DNA from: WTFY01 sp965205275
Lineage (GTDB): Bacteria > Pseudomonadota > Gammaproteobacteria > UBA4575
DNA length: 64,000 bases
Assembly: GCA_965205275.1 (NCBI GenBank)
Contig: OZ242168.1
Coordinates: forward strand, 1,798,001-1,862,000
Reading direction: 5' to 3'
The notes beneath the pieces are model-generated. The model saw nothing but the letters and a program-made list of their open reading frames with translations. It was not told the DNA's origin and made no database searches. The translations under genes were made by a program, and so were the position numbers. Positions 8,554-17,242 of this stretch are shown piece after piece. Within the stretch, counting starts at the first letter, position 1. Each line of letters begins with the position of its first letter.

Positions 8554-9648
8554 ATGTTCGGAGAACGATTAAAATTGGCCAGAAAAAAGGCAGGCTATTC
8601 GTTACGCGGCCTTTCGGATAGGCTTGACCGAAAGGCTAGCGCCCAAGCTATTGGTAAGTATGAGCGCGGCGAGATGATGCCAAGTTCAGGCGTATTGCTC
8701 AGTCTAGTGAAAACCCTTGATGTGCCGCTTGAATATCTTCTTAGCGAACAGGTAGAGGAACTTGAGGAGGTTGAGTTCCGGAAACGATCGGGTACGAGTG
8801 CAAAAGATCGTGCTCGCGTAGAGGCAGCGGTCATTGACAGTCTTCAGCGTTACATCGCTATCGAAGAAATCCTGGATCTGGACAGCAGTTCATGGAAAGC
8901 GCCAAGATTTGGTAACAGGTTTCTCGGACTTGCCGATGAAGGCGAGATATTAGCCAAGGATGTGAGAAAGGAATGGAAACTTGGGATAGACCCCATTCCA
9001 AATATGACGTCTTTGCTGGAAGACAGGGGTATCAAAGTTGTGCTACTTCCCCTACCTGAAGGTGTTTCCGGGTTAACTGCTTCAGTACGAAGGCCAGCTT
9101 ACAAGCGAACTGTCCCGGTCATCGTTGTGAATCACAATATCACTTTGGAAAGACGGCGGTTCACGTTGGCCCACGAACTTGCTCACAGGCTTATTGATCC
9201 GGATTCAAATGTGGATCATGAAAAAGCATCAAACGTATTTGCAGGAGCATTCCTTGTGTCCGAGGCACATTTGGTATGGGAAATTGGAAAACGCAGAAAT
9301 GCACTTGGGTATCAGGAAATCATTCACCTGAAGCGAATGTACCGCGTTAGTGCTGCTGCACTCTTGGTGCGGTTAGAGCAATTGGGCATTATAAATAAAT
9401 CTGTTCAAGCTTATGCCTTCCAGACGTTTGCCAGAAAGTGGCGTTCTGTGGAACCGGAACCTCTCGAAGCTGAAGGTGAGGAAGGAAGGCATGAGGTTCC
9501 GCGTCGTTTTGAATGGCTGTGCTACTGGGCTCTGGCAGAAAAGCTTATATCTCCTGCCAAGGCGGGCGAACTACTTCGGCAGCCTCTATCGGAAATCGAA
9601 AAAGGACTGAAGGGGCCCGCTAAAGCCGGTGCCAATAGTAGTAAGTGA
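8554..9648 (+). CDS. XRE regulator with ImmA/IrrE metallopeptidase domain
   Basis: 364 residues. Residues 1-62 form an XRE helix-turn-helix (LKLARKKAGYSLRGLSDRL, with the recognition region QAIGKYERGEMMPS). Residues about 130-290 are an ImmA/IrrE (COG2856) domain with the zinc motif HELAH at 207-211 and a downstream NVFAGAFLVSEA segment typical of the family. In ICEBs1 and Deinococcus, relatives cleave a repressor; stand-alone fusions to XRE often act as antitoxin or regulator of a neighbouring toxin. The 3' end overlaps the next gene by 20 bp, so the two are co-translated. Start ATG at 8554 is the first after the promoter. Confidence 0.9.
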   Translation: MFGERLKLARKKAGYSLRGLSDRLDRKASAQAIGKYERGEMMPSSGVLLSLVKTLDVPLEYLLSEQVEELEEVEFRKRSGTSAKDRARVEAAVIDSLQRYIAIEEILDLDSSSWKAPRFGNRFLGLADEGEILAKDVRKEWKLGIDPIPNMTSLLEDRGIKVVLLPLPEGVSGLTASVRRPAYKRTVPVIVVNHNITLERRRFTLAHELAHRLIDPDSNVDHEKASNVFAGAFLVSEAHLVWEIGKRRNALGYQEIIHLKRMYRVSAAALLVRLEQLGIINKSVQAYAFQTFARKWRSVEPEPLEAEGEEGRHEVPRRFEWLCYWALAEKLISPAKAGELLRQPLSEIEKGLKGPAKAGANSSK

Positions 9649-10147
9649 CACCAGTTGCATGATCGACTTGCACAAGGTCGACTTACTGGAGGCTCTCCTT
9701 CAGCTTCCCTACACATTCGTGATGCCAGATATTCTTTTTAATGATGAGTGGCTTTGCCTGAGCGATGAAGAAAAGGCCGCGTTATGTGGCCAAGGCTTAG
9801 AAGTCAGGGAGCTGCCCGGCAAATCAGTTGAAAGAGCAACACGATACTTCAATCAACATGTTCCGTTAACGTTGAACGATTGTTTTGCACTTGCGCTCGC
9901 TGAAGAGATGGAAGACTGCATACTCATGAGCGGGGATGGGTCATTAAGACGAATTGCTGACAGTAACAGCATCCAGGTCCGTGGTGTCCTTTGGGTAACC
10001 GACGAGTTAGAGACACACAATATTGTTGAACCGGAAATACTGCGCGATGCCCTCAGGGTTTTCCGGGATGATGACGCGATATTCCTTCCAGAAGATCAAG
10101 TTTTACGGCGTTTTAGGCGGTTAAGCCAGCGTTTAAAGAGAGGCTAA
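9629..10147 (+). CDS. PIN-like domain protein, probable toxin partner
   Basis: 172 residues from a GTG inside the end of the previous gene. It fits a PIN-like ribonuclease fold: an N-terminal strand with an acidic residue (VVSDTSCMIDLHKV, Asp7), a central acidic pair in LTLNDCFALALAEEM, and LMSGDGSLRRIAD, which resembles the third conserved acidic position (TADGRL-like) of VapC proteins. The 20-bp overlap with an XRE/ImmA gene suggests a toxin-antitoxin-like operon in which the upstream protein controls or neutralises this one. The catalytic assignment rests on motif reading only. Confidence 0.75.
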   Translation: MPIVVSDTSCMIDLHKVDLLEALLQLPYTFVMPDILFNDEWLCLSDEEKAALCGQGLEVRELPGKSVERATRYFNQHVPLTLNDCFALALAEEMEDCILMSGDGSLRRIADSNSIQVRGVLWVTDELETHNIVEPEILRDALRVFRDDDAIFLPEDQVLRRFRRLSQRLKRG

Positions 10148-10246
10148 AATTTATCCTCTAGACATGTACGTCGTCAAAGTTATTGGACAGATGCTCGCCC
10201 GATTGAAGAGACGGTTCAGTTCATCTTGTTGGCTTTCAGTTGTCGA

Positions 10247-11018
10247 TCATAATGTAATTGTCGGTGCTGAGCCATAGTGTGTATGCGTCCAGTACCTATT
10301 GCCCTTTGGTTGATGTTGGAGGATGTATGGTACGGGTGTTTTCAGTCCGAGCCCCTGATGCGCTCGGAGGCAGTTGTAGTGTACCCACCAGTCGGCCCGT
10401 TTGCGGTTGAATGCATGGGTATCGGTGAACAGCAGAGCTTCATGATCGTCGACGAACGGTTCCTGGAAGGTGCGATGGAAGTGTTCACACACGGCGTTCA
10501 TTTTCGGGGTCTTGGGATAGGTTCACACGTGCACGATGTGGCGGTCCTGGAGCCAGGCATCAAATACCCCCTTGCATTCACTGCCGCCGTCGGGGCAATG
10601 ACCGGTTCGATGTGGAACGGGGTCAGTTTGAAGCATTTTTCGAAGAACTGTCTGGCAGCCTGACTCGTGAGCCGGGGCACGGCCTGGGCCAGGGCCACAG
10701 CAGTACCTGTACCGGCGCCTTGCCCAGGTTCGCAAACTCCACCTGCAACGCGCGGATGCGCTGTACCATCGCCGCGGGGCACCGTAGAACGCGGACACAG
10801 CCCCGACAAGCCCGGTTCCCGATACGCTCTCTTCCAGTTGTAAAGGGTGCGGCCAACTGGCCTGAATGATCCAGGGTCGCTGCCAGACCATGATGGTCCC
10901 AGAATTCCAGCACGCTGAAACGCTGCCTGGCAAGCGTAGGGTTCATGGCAGGGTCTATCGCATACCTGACCATCCGATAAAAACCTTTGACCCTGTAGCC
11001 TATGGGTTGATACTGCAC
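10247..11018 (-). pseudogene. Decayed IS481-family transposase
   Basis: Pieces of one transposase can be read on the minus strand in three frames. The N-terminus is at 11018-10870 (VRYAIDPAMNPTLARQRFSV and EFWDHHGLAATLDH), the middle around 10850-10500 includes the acidic motif CPDGGSECKGVFDAWLQD, and the C-terminus at 10501-10247 reads EHFHRTFQEPFVDDHEALLF and WVHYNCLRAHQGLGLKTP. The helix-turn-helix plus rve-core order and the C-terminal LRAHQGLGLKTP motif fit IS481. At least two frameshifts make it inactive. No terminal repeats were identified. It separates the real dehydrogenase gene from its duplicate. Confidence 0.75.
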
Positions 11019-11210
11019 GGCTTCCCTGACTCCCTACAGGGTAATATATTTCTGAACCTATACAACAGGTCCGGTCCGGCCCGCCAGCCTGAATCGTTGA
11101 GCTTTTTTGTCCGCGATGGCAGGCTGAGTCCGTCAAGGCATACGGTAAACCAAATATGTCCGGATGCCCCTGGAGTCCAGAAGGTACCCAGGAAGCAATA
11201 CTTGGATTAA

Positions 11211-12500
11211 TCAAATATGTTCTGAAAAATATTCTTGTGTACCTTGCTCCTGTATGGCTCCGACAATGCGTTTTACGCCATGCAGGTACGCCGCGGTTCT
11301 GAGACTGATGTTCTGTTTTTCAGCCGTATCGAAAATGCAGTCTGCCTCCCGGTCCATGGTTTTTTTCAAACGCCGGTTTACTTCCGTCTCTTCCCAGTAA
11401 AGTCCTGCACGGTTTTGCAGCCATTCAAAATAACTTACCGTGACGCCACCCGCGTTCACGAGCACATCGGGCAATACGGTGATCCCCCGTTTAAACAATA
11501 CCGCATCACTTTTTGAATCGACCGGCCCATTTGCAATTTCCAGGATATGACTGGCCCGGATACGGTCCACGTTCTGTCCGGTGATCTGGTTTTCCAGTGC
11601 AGCCAGTGCGAGCACATCCACATCAAGCTCCAGCAGTTCATGATTGCTAAGTACCTTGTATTCCGTCGTTTCACAAACGGAGGTGTCGCAGTACAGCATC
11701 TGGGTAAGCTCACGATGTTCATGTTTTTGTGCCATCAGGACATCCGGGTCGAGACCATTTTCCGCAAATATCGCCCCTCTGGAATCTGAAACCGCAACAA
11801 TGCAATACCCCGCCTTGTTTGCAAGGCTTGCAAAGTGGGCACCGGCGTTGCCAAATCCCTGGACCGCAATGCGAATGTCCTTTGCCTCCAGATTGCGACG
11901 CTCTGCCCATTTGTTCAACACGAACAACGCTCCCTGTCCGGTGGCCGCCTCCCTGCCAAGCGAGCCGCCAAGGTGAACCGGTTTACCGGTAATGACCCCG
12001 GGAACCTTTTTACGCACGATTTCGTAATACTCATCGGCCATCCATCCCATGACGGTGGCATTGGTATACATATCCGGTGCGGGGATGTCCCGCGCGGGTC
12101 CGATAATATCGGCTATGGCACGAATATAGCCTCTTGAAAGGCGTTCAAGCTCCAGCCGTGAGAGGGTTTTGGGGTCCACGGCAACCCCTCCCTTGGCCCC
12201 CCCGAATGGCAGGCCTGCCACCGCACACTTGATGGTCATCCAGAAAGCCAGGGAGGTCACTTCGTCCACATTGACATTCGGATGAAACCGCACCCCTCCT
12301 TTCGTGGGTCCGCGTATGTCGTTGTACTGAATCCGGTAGCCTTCCAGTACCCGCAATCGACCGTCATCCATACGCAATGGAATGTTCACAGCAAGAGTTA
12401 TTTTGGGATGTGCCAGCCGTTGATCCACATCATCGGACAATTCAATTCTTTTGAAAACTTCAGATAACCGGGTTTTTGCGTCCTTGAAAGTATCGTTCAT
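11211..12500 (-). CDS. Glutamate dehydrogenase (Glu/Leu/Phe/Val family)
   Basis: 429 residues. Interconverts glutamate with 2-oxoglutarate and ammonia using NAD(P). The substrate-binding domain (about residues 35-160) has the dimer and lysine motifs GPTKGGVRFHPNV and FGGAKGGVAVDP, the latter holding the catalytic lysine. The Rossmann domain has GFGNAGAHFA at about 214. The NAGGVTVSYFEWLQN region near residue 340 closes the active site. Length and motifs are those of the RocG/GudB-like hexameric enzymes rather than E. coli GdhA. Its last about 86 codons are duplicated at 7426-7832. The nucleotide specificity cannot be decided by eye. Confidence 0.93.
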   Translation of the reverse strand: MNDTFKDAKTRLSEVFKRIELSDDVDQRLAHPKITLAVNIPLRMDDGRLRVLEGYRIQYNDIRGPTKGGVRFHPNVNVDEVTSLAFWMTIKCAVAGLPFGGAKGGVAVDPKTLSRLELERLSRGYIRAIADIIGPARDIPAPDMYTNATVMGWMADEYYEIVRKKVPGVITGKPVHLGGSLGREAATGQGALFVLNKWAERRNLEAKDIRIAVQGFGNAGAHFASLANKAGYCIVAVSDSRGAIFAENGLDPDVLMAQKHEHRELTQMLYCDTSVCETTEYKVLSNHELLELDVDVLALAALENQITGQNVDRIRASHILEIANGPVDSKSDAVLFKRGITVLPDVLVNAGGVTVSYFEWLQNRAGLYWEETEVNRRLKKTMDREADCIFDTAEKQNISLRTAAYLHGVKRIVGAIQEQGTQEYFSEHI

Positions 12501-12811
12501 ATCAGGGGCTCATTTTGAATTGGACTCTGTGGGTAAACCGGTAGGTGGATAGTATACGGAAGGCTTGAGCGCTGATGGAAATTTTATCTGGATTTCACGG
12601 TTTGGGAACCCTGTTCGTCGGTTCTGGATCGAAGGGTCCATCACCACACAAAGCAGATATTAAAGTAGTTCATATGCATTCATAGAGGGGAAATGGAAGC
12701 GATTTTACCATGCCACAATATTCTTTAACAACTATCGGCGCCTGCAAAAGCTCCAGGTTGGCAGCCGCTTTGGGTATAAGTATGGACGTGTTGGTTTTTG
12801 GTCGGAAGTGA
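12501..12811. other. Intergenic region upstream of two divergent genes
   Basis: About 310 bp between the start of the dehydrogenase gene (minus) and the HipA-like gene (plus). It should hold both promoters; no specific box was strong enough to call. A decayed start of the HipA-like gene probably begins at 12812. Confidence 0.4.
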
Positions 12812-12914
12812 ATGAGAATTTAACCAAGACAAACCAGTCGAACCGGTTGATACCAGAAAGGGTACGACGTTTTTAGCTGATGTTCAGACTGATGAAAAGC
12901 GCACTCAGGCTTAT

Positions 12915-13595
12915 TTGAAACTCCTCAGAGTTGAAGATATTGCAAGGGAAGCGCTTTGTACGACGCTAGCTCGGCTATTGAATTTGCCGGTTTTGCAAGC
13001 CTACTACGTGCACATCGATCCTTCCTATATTGATAGCCGGACCGCTGGCAATCCGGACAACATAGCTTTCGGTTTAGAAAAAGACCCATCTCCAACATTC
13101 CCAGTCAGGAACATTCCCTTGGAAGATCTGGCTCGGAAGTGGCCAGAAGCGCTCAGTTGTGCGGTGTTTGATCAATGGATTTGTAACGGCGACAGGCTCC
13201 CTGATAACCTGATATTTGGTGGAATTGATACCTATTGGTTAATAGACCATGATGAGGCATTACCTAATTATGCTTCACCCGATACTCCTGTAAACTCGCC
13301 ACTTCTCCGTATGTTGTCCGATTCGAAATCTGAAATTGAATTGTGGAAACTTCTGAAAGAAGCGATGCGCCGGGTACAACGGTATGAAGACATTGACTGG
13401 GATAACGTTCTGAAATTGCTCAGGCCAAGGGACTTGCCCGGCAGCGAAAGGTTTTACATTGGCTATATTGAGTTTCTCAGGAATAGAATACCTGCGATGC
13501 ATGACATTATCACAACCAGCATTGGTATACGGCAAACACAACTGGACCTGGCAGATAACAAGGTTCCAATCAACAAAATCGGGAAAAAGACATGA
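12915..13595 (+). CDS. HipA-like kinase family protein, start uncertain
   Basis: 226 residues from a TTG. The sequence resembles the compact HipA-like (HipA_2) kinases: LKLLRVEDIAREALCTTLARLLNLPVLQAYYV, then SCAVFDQWICNGDRLPDNLIFGG with the catalytic-loop-like D-N pair, and TYWLIDHDEAL as the metal-binding DHD motif. Family members normally begin further upstream, and the open frame continues back to 12816 with fitting sequence (PVEPVDTRKGTTFLADVQ) but without any ATG, GTG or TTG. An ATG at 12812 leads into it if one T of the TTT at 12819-12821 is removed, so a one-base frameshift at the N-terminus is possible. The gene overlaps its downstream neighbour by 4 bp (ATGA), indicating co-translation. 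Predicted to phosphorylate a protein target; the target is unknown. Confidence 0.75.
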   Translation: MKLLRVEDIAREALCTTLARLLNLPVLQAYYVHIDPSYIDSRTAGNPDNIAFGLEKDPSPTFPVRNIPLEDLARKWPEALSCAVFDQWICNGDRLPDNLIFGGIDTYWLIDHDEALPNYASPDTPVNSPLLRMLSDSKSEIELWKLLKEAMRRVQRYEDIDWDNVLKLLRPRDLPGSERFYIGYIEFLRNRIPAMHDIITTSIGIRQTQLDLADNKVPINKIGKKT

Positions 13596-14440
13596 ACTCT
13601 CAGTACCCCACTCTCCCAGGTTATGGGCTTTCCTGGCGCAGTATTCAGGTAGAGCCGATTCCGCATTCCGATGAGCGAATTACGATTGGCACCGTAGTGA
13701 AAGGAGAAGACCAGGCATTAATAGCTGCCAAACTAATACCTGTACAGAAACTTAAAAAAATCTATGGAAAGGAGTTTGGCAAGCGCATTGGAGATGCTTT
13801 AGAACTTTGCGTTGATGCGGCTGAAAAATTTTATTCTCTAAACCCGCTATCTTCCGGTTGGTCTCCTCCATTGGAAGGGTTCTATCTGGGTAAGGAAAAT
13901 TCAACACTTGCCAAAAGCATTGAAGATGGGTTGCTGGTGTCCGCAATGCACAGTTCGTCATTCAGCGTGGCCTTTGAAGCTGAAAAGGCGAGCAATGCAA
14001 ATAAACCTGACTTGACCGCGCCAAAAGATTGGAGAAAGCAAATTATTGAGGCGGTGAAAATGAACAGGCATGATTTCGACCATTGCTTTCAATGTGAGGT
14101 TTCGATTCCGGGTTCAGGTATTCCTTTCAAGTTTGATTTTTATTCCGAGAATTACGCTGCTCACTTTGATGCGATTTCTGAAAATGGAAATTTGCAGAAT
14201 ACCCTGGTACGGGCACAAAGTAAGTTATGGCAGCTCGATAGACTGAGAGATGGAGATACACTGTTTAAACCAACAATGTGCGAATTGCTTCTAGAGACTC
14301 CAGCAAGCAATATCGGCTCTGATGAAGTAGACGAATTTGTAGATGAATTAAAGTACGAGGCGTCCAAACGTGAGCTTGGTCTCTATACCTCGAATTCATC
14401 CACCGAGGCGGCTCGCCATTTAATCAAACAGGCAGCCTAG
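13592..14440 (+). CDS. Uncharacterised partner of the HipA-like kinase
   Basis: 282 residues, not recognised. It starts with ATGA overlap on the kinase gene. The protein is soluble, with no signal peptide or membrane segment; the centre is alpha-helical (YGKEFGKRIGDALELCVDAAEKFYSL), and a beta-rich segment FQCEVSIPGSGIPFKFDFYSE lies near residue 170. The C-terminal region DEVDEFVDELKYEASKREL is acidic and helical. The tight overlap says it works with the kinase, perhaps as its substrate, antidote or effector; small HipA-like kinases often have a DUF3037 partner, but this one shows no resemblance that I can see. Confidence 0.75.
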   Translation: MNSQYPTLPGYGLSWRSIQVEPIPHSDERITIGTVVKGEDQALIAAKLIPVQKLKKIYGKEFGKRIGDALELCVDAAEKFYSLNPLSSGWSPPLEGFYLGKENSTLAKSIEDGLLVSAMHSSSFSVAFEAEKASNANKPDLTAPKDWRKQIIEAVKMNRHDFDHCFQCEVSIPGSGIPFKFDFYSENYAAHFDAISENGNLQNTLVRAQSKLWQLDRLRDGDTLFKPTMCELLLETPASNIGSDEVDEFVDELKYEASKRELGLYTSNSSTEAARHLIKQAA

Positions 14441-14896
14441 TGTAGCATTTCTGCGCGTCCCCGGGACAACCGCAACACGTGACAGGCATGTCGCTTACTG
14501 ACCCGGTACACCTTCTGAAGATCGCGCGCCGCCACCCGACTGCGAGCTGCTCACCACTTTCGACGCGTGATGTCCTGTAACATCGCCTTGTCCAGACTCA
14601 ACTCTGCCACCCGCTTCTTCAGACGCGCGTTCTCCTCCCGCAACTGCTTGAGCTCTCTCACTCGGTCCGGCTCAAGCCCGCTGTAGTCCTTCTTCCACCG
14701 GTAAAAAGTCGCTTCCGAGATCCCCAATTTACGGCAAATACCCGCTATCGATGTGCCGCTCTCATGCGCCTTGACCGCGGCGACAATCTGCTCAACCGAA
14801 TAACGCTTGCGTGCCATGATGCCTCCTCCCCGTTCCAGGAATCAATCATGCCAGTTTTTCGCACTCGCTCTGGACCAAATTATGGGGTGACCACCA
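14441..14896 (-). mobile_element. IS3-family fragment with OrfA (IS-D)
   Basis: One end of an IS3-family element. The outer end at 14896 reads, inward, TGGTGGTCACCCC and then ATAATTTGGTCC; the same end pattern recurs at 29247. OrfA is complete, and only about 35 codons of OrfB remain (AARDLQKVYRVSKRHACHVLRLSRG) before homology stops near 14441, right after the stop of the preceding gene. The rest of OrfB is gone. Confidence 0.7.
14551..14817 (-). CDS. IS3-family OrfA transposase (IS-D)
   Basis: 88 residues; a typical HTH_Tnp_1 OrfA of the IS407 type: RYSVEQIVAAVKAHESGTS, AGICRKLGISEATFYRWKK and a C-terminal coiled coil ELKQLREENARLKKRVAEL. An intact reading frame, but its OrfB partner is cut off, so it is a stranded gene. 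Confidence 0.8.
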   Translation of the reverse strand: MARKRYSVEQIVAAVKAHESGTSIAGICRKLGISEATFYRWKKDYSGLEPDRVRELKQLREENARLKKRVAELSLDKAMLQDITRRKW

Positions 14897-15240
14897 TACT
14901 GGATCCGTATTGGGAGGTCAGTATGTCAAGCTGTTCATTTCGAGGTACCACTCCGATTAAGGGGCGCTATACAAGAGTGATTAACAGTATTTTGTTGGTG
15001 TTCCCCCTCATATGGGTGGCGACAAACGGCGTTCGCACCCGTACATTCCCATACATCCCGGCCGCTTTTTGAAGCAGTTGGGATCGATACGATCGCCGCG
15101 GTGATGGGCCACGGCCTTTTCAGGTCCTTCAAGCAGTCGGCGTATCAATGTGATTAACAGGTTCACGAGGGTGTCCGTAGGCTCATCCGCCTACCGTGGT
15201 TTGAAAGCACGCACGGGCATTAGGAAGGCAAAGGGGTGTC
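14897..15240. other. Region without a supported gene between IS fragments
   Basis: About 340 bp between the IS-D end and the LuxR fragment. No gene is recognised. A motif TGGGTGGCGACA-like stretch near 15014 recurs at about 31805, close to the other LuxR fragment, hinting that both flanks come from one family of sequences. Confidence 0.3.
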
Positions 15241-15342
15241 ATGAGCGATCAAGACGTGTACGAGCGCATCCTGGCTTTGCTGCACGAAGCGGCGTTCGAC
15301 GATGCCCGGTGGCTCGCCGCTGTATCCCGTCAAAGGATGTGA
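15241..15342 (+). pseudogene. LuxR-family regulator, N-terminal fragment
   Basis: An ATG with an upstream GGGG-rich ribosome site opens a frame reading MSDQDVYERILALLHEAAF followed by DDARWLAA, the standard N-terminus of a class of LuxR-type helix-turn-helix regulators. After about 27 codons it runs into unrelated sequence and stops, just before the IS at about 15360. The C-terminal half of a protein of this family is found at 31363-31743. Confidence 0.55.
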
Positions 15343-15409
15343 AGCCAAACTGAGTTAAATAGTAAGAGAGACTTCTGTTAATTTAACGATAAGCAACAGG
15401 AGTCAGGAA

Positions 15410-15772
15410 ATGAGTAAATACGATTCAGAGAAAGTCGTCAAAGATATTCGGCGCAGAACCCGCCGCAAGTATTCTGCAGAAGAGAAAATCCGAGTCGTTC
15501 TGGATGGCCTGCGAGGTGAAGACAGTATCGCTGAGCTGTGCCGCCGGGAAGGTATTAATCAAAACGTTTACTACCGCTGGAGCAAGGAGTTTCTGGAAGC
15601 TGGAAAACAACGCCTGACCGGTGATACCAAACGAGAAGCCAACTCCACAGAAGTCACTGATCTCAAACAAGAGAACGGCCAGTTGAAGCACCTGTTGGCC
15701 GAGCTCATGCTGAAGAATAATGTGCTTAAAAAAAGTGTACTTGGCTCGGGCTCGACTTGGGAAGACGAATGA
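15410..15772 (+). CDS. IS-C OrfA transposase
   Basis: 120 residues. Helix-turn-helix of OrfA type (RRKYSAEEKIRVVLDGLRG and LCRREGINQNVYYRWSKEF) followed by a leucine-zipper-like helix (LKQENGQLKHLLAELMLKNN). It overlaps OrfB by 16 bp, the site where minus-one frameshifting would give the OrfAB fusion. Confidence 0.9.
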   Translation: MSKYDSEKVVKDIRRRTRRKYSAEEKIRVVLDGLRGEDSIAELCRREGINQNVYYRWSKEFLEAGKQRLTGDTKREANSTEVTDLKQENGQLKHLLAELMLKNNVLKKSVLGSGSTWEDE

Positions 15773-16755
15773 GTTTATCTGCCAGTGAGAAGCTGGAGGT
15801 TATTCGCATCGTAGAAGAATCCGAACTCTCAGTGCGCCGGACATTGCGTGAATTAGACGTCAGTCGCAGCAGTTTTTATCGCTGGTATCGTCAGTATCTG
15901 GACGGTGGACTGAAGGCATTGGAGCCGGCCTCCCGATCCCCTCGGCGTTTCTGGAACCAGATCCCGGAAACGGTGAAGGAACAATGTCTGGAGGTTGCCC
16001 TGCAATACCCTGAGCTCTCTCCCAGAGAACTAGCCTGGACCGTCACCGATAAACACGGTTACTTCATATCGGAATCCAGCGTATATCGCTTGTTGAAGCG
16101 CTATGACCTCATCACCAGCCCAGCCTATATCCTGCTGCAGGCGGGAGACACCTTTCAGCATCCGACCCGACGCGTGAATGAGTTGTGGCAAACCGACTTT
16201 ACCCACTTTCGTATCGTCGCCTGGGGTTGGTATTACCTGTCCACAGTCCTGGATGATTATTCCCGCTATATCATCGCCTGGAAGCTCACCTCGACCATGG
16301 GGGCAAGTGATGTGAAGGAAACCCTGGATGAAGCGATTGTCTACACCGGTGTCACACAGGTGCCAGTACGACACCGGCCACGCTTACTCAGTGACAATGG
16401 ACCGTGTTACCTGTCATCGCAACTCAAAGACTATCTGGACACACATCAGATGACCCATACCCGCGGTGCACCGTATCATCCCATGACGCAGGGTAAAATC
16501 GAACGTTACCATCGTTCAATGAAAAATGTGGTGAAGCTCGAGCATTATTACTCACCCTGGGAACTGGAACGGGCAATAGGACAATTTGCCCAACACTATA
16601 ACCATGAGCGTTATCATGAATCTTTGGATAACGTCACACCGGCTGATATGTACTTTGGTCGATACCAGGAAATCATGGACAGAAGAGCGATAATTAAACA
16701 AACAACATTACAGCAAAGGAGAAGAGTAAATCTGGCAATGACAGCCTGTCATTAA
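15757..16755 (+). CDS. IS-C OrfB transposase (DDE integrase core)
   Basis: 332 residues. N-terminal helix-turn-helix (SVRRTLRELDVSRSSFYRWY), then the rve catalytic core with D in WQTDFTHF, D in LLSDNGPCY and E in QGKIERYHRSMK. Full length for the group, no internal stop; it is likely active. Confidence 0.92.
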   Translation: MGRRMSLSASEKLEVIRIVEESELSVRRTLRELDVSRSSFYRWYRQYLDGGLKALEPASRSPRRFWNQIPETVKEQCLEVALQYPELSPRELAWTVTDKHGYFISESSVYRLLKRYDLITSPAYILLQAGDTFQHPTRRVNELWQTDFTHFRIVAWGWYYLSTVLDDYSRYIIAWKLTSTMGASDVKETLDEAIVYTGVTQVPVRHRPRLLSDNGPCYLSSQLKDYLDTHQMTHTRGAPYHPMTQGKIERYHRSMKNVVKLEHYYSPWELERAIGQFAQHYNHERYHESLDNVTPADMYFGRYQEIMDRRAIIKQTTLQQRRRVNLAMTACH

Positions 16756-16787
16756 ACAGATGCTAGAATTGGAATGTCTCTCTTAAC

Positions 16788-17242
16788 TTTTAGACCAGCT
16801 TGTCCCATATCTTTTGACGACTTACACCACCACAACCCGCAAACAAATCGATAAATGTATGATGAGAACTAGGGCTCAGACTTGAATTAGACATTTATGT
16901 TGCCTGCCATACTTTCACAAATTCGTTTTCAGTTTGCATCACCATTATGCAAGTTTATCCATGCTGACTCACCTATTGCTCTATAAAAATCCAGAAAGGC
17001 CAGTGGGCATACTACATCCCTATATGGCACTCGCAACCCCATTCTCGTAGAGTTGGGTATGCAGTCTCAGTAATACAAATTTTAGCGAGTCCTACTAAGC
17101 ACCATAGATGACATCAAGGTATTGCCATGATTTACCAAGTCTGCTTGCTGACGCTAAACATTTTGGCATTTATAATTCCATAACCTCTTTCTACATAAGG
17201 TAGAGAATTAGTGCAGAAACAGAGTTTTCTATAGCAATCACG
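16788..17242. other. AT-rich intergenic region without a gene
   Basis: About 455 bp between IS-C and the end of the SIR2 gene. No ORF with family resemblance, hairpin terminator or repeat was recognised. Confidence 0.4.

Larger units (their letters stand above)
15360..16787 (+). mobile_element. IS3-family element IS-C, copy 1 (apparently intact)
   Basis: Two overlapping transposase genes bounded by inverted TAAGAGAGAC repeats (about 15361-15371 and 16776-16785 as GTCTCTCTTA). A related but diverged element is at 32027-33410. Exact ends are approximate because the outermost bases of the two repeats do not match perfectly. Confidence 0.8.

Noticed and set aside
10498..11214. 238-codon minus-strand open frame
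   Set aside because: It mixes dehydrogenase downstream sequence with out-of-frame transposase pieces; only short in-frame segments match IS481, so it is treated as part of the pseudogene.
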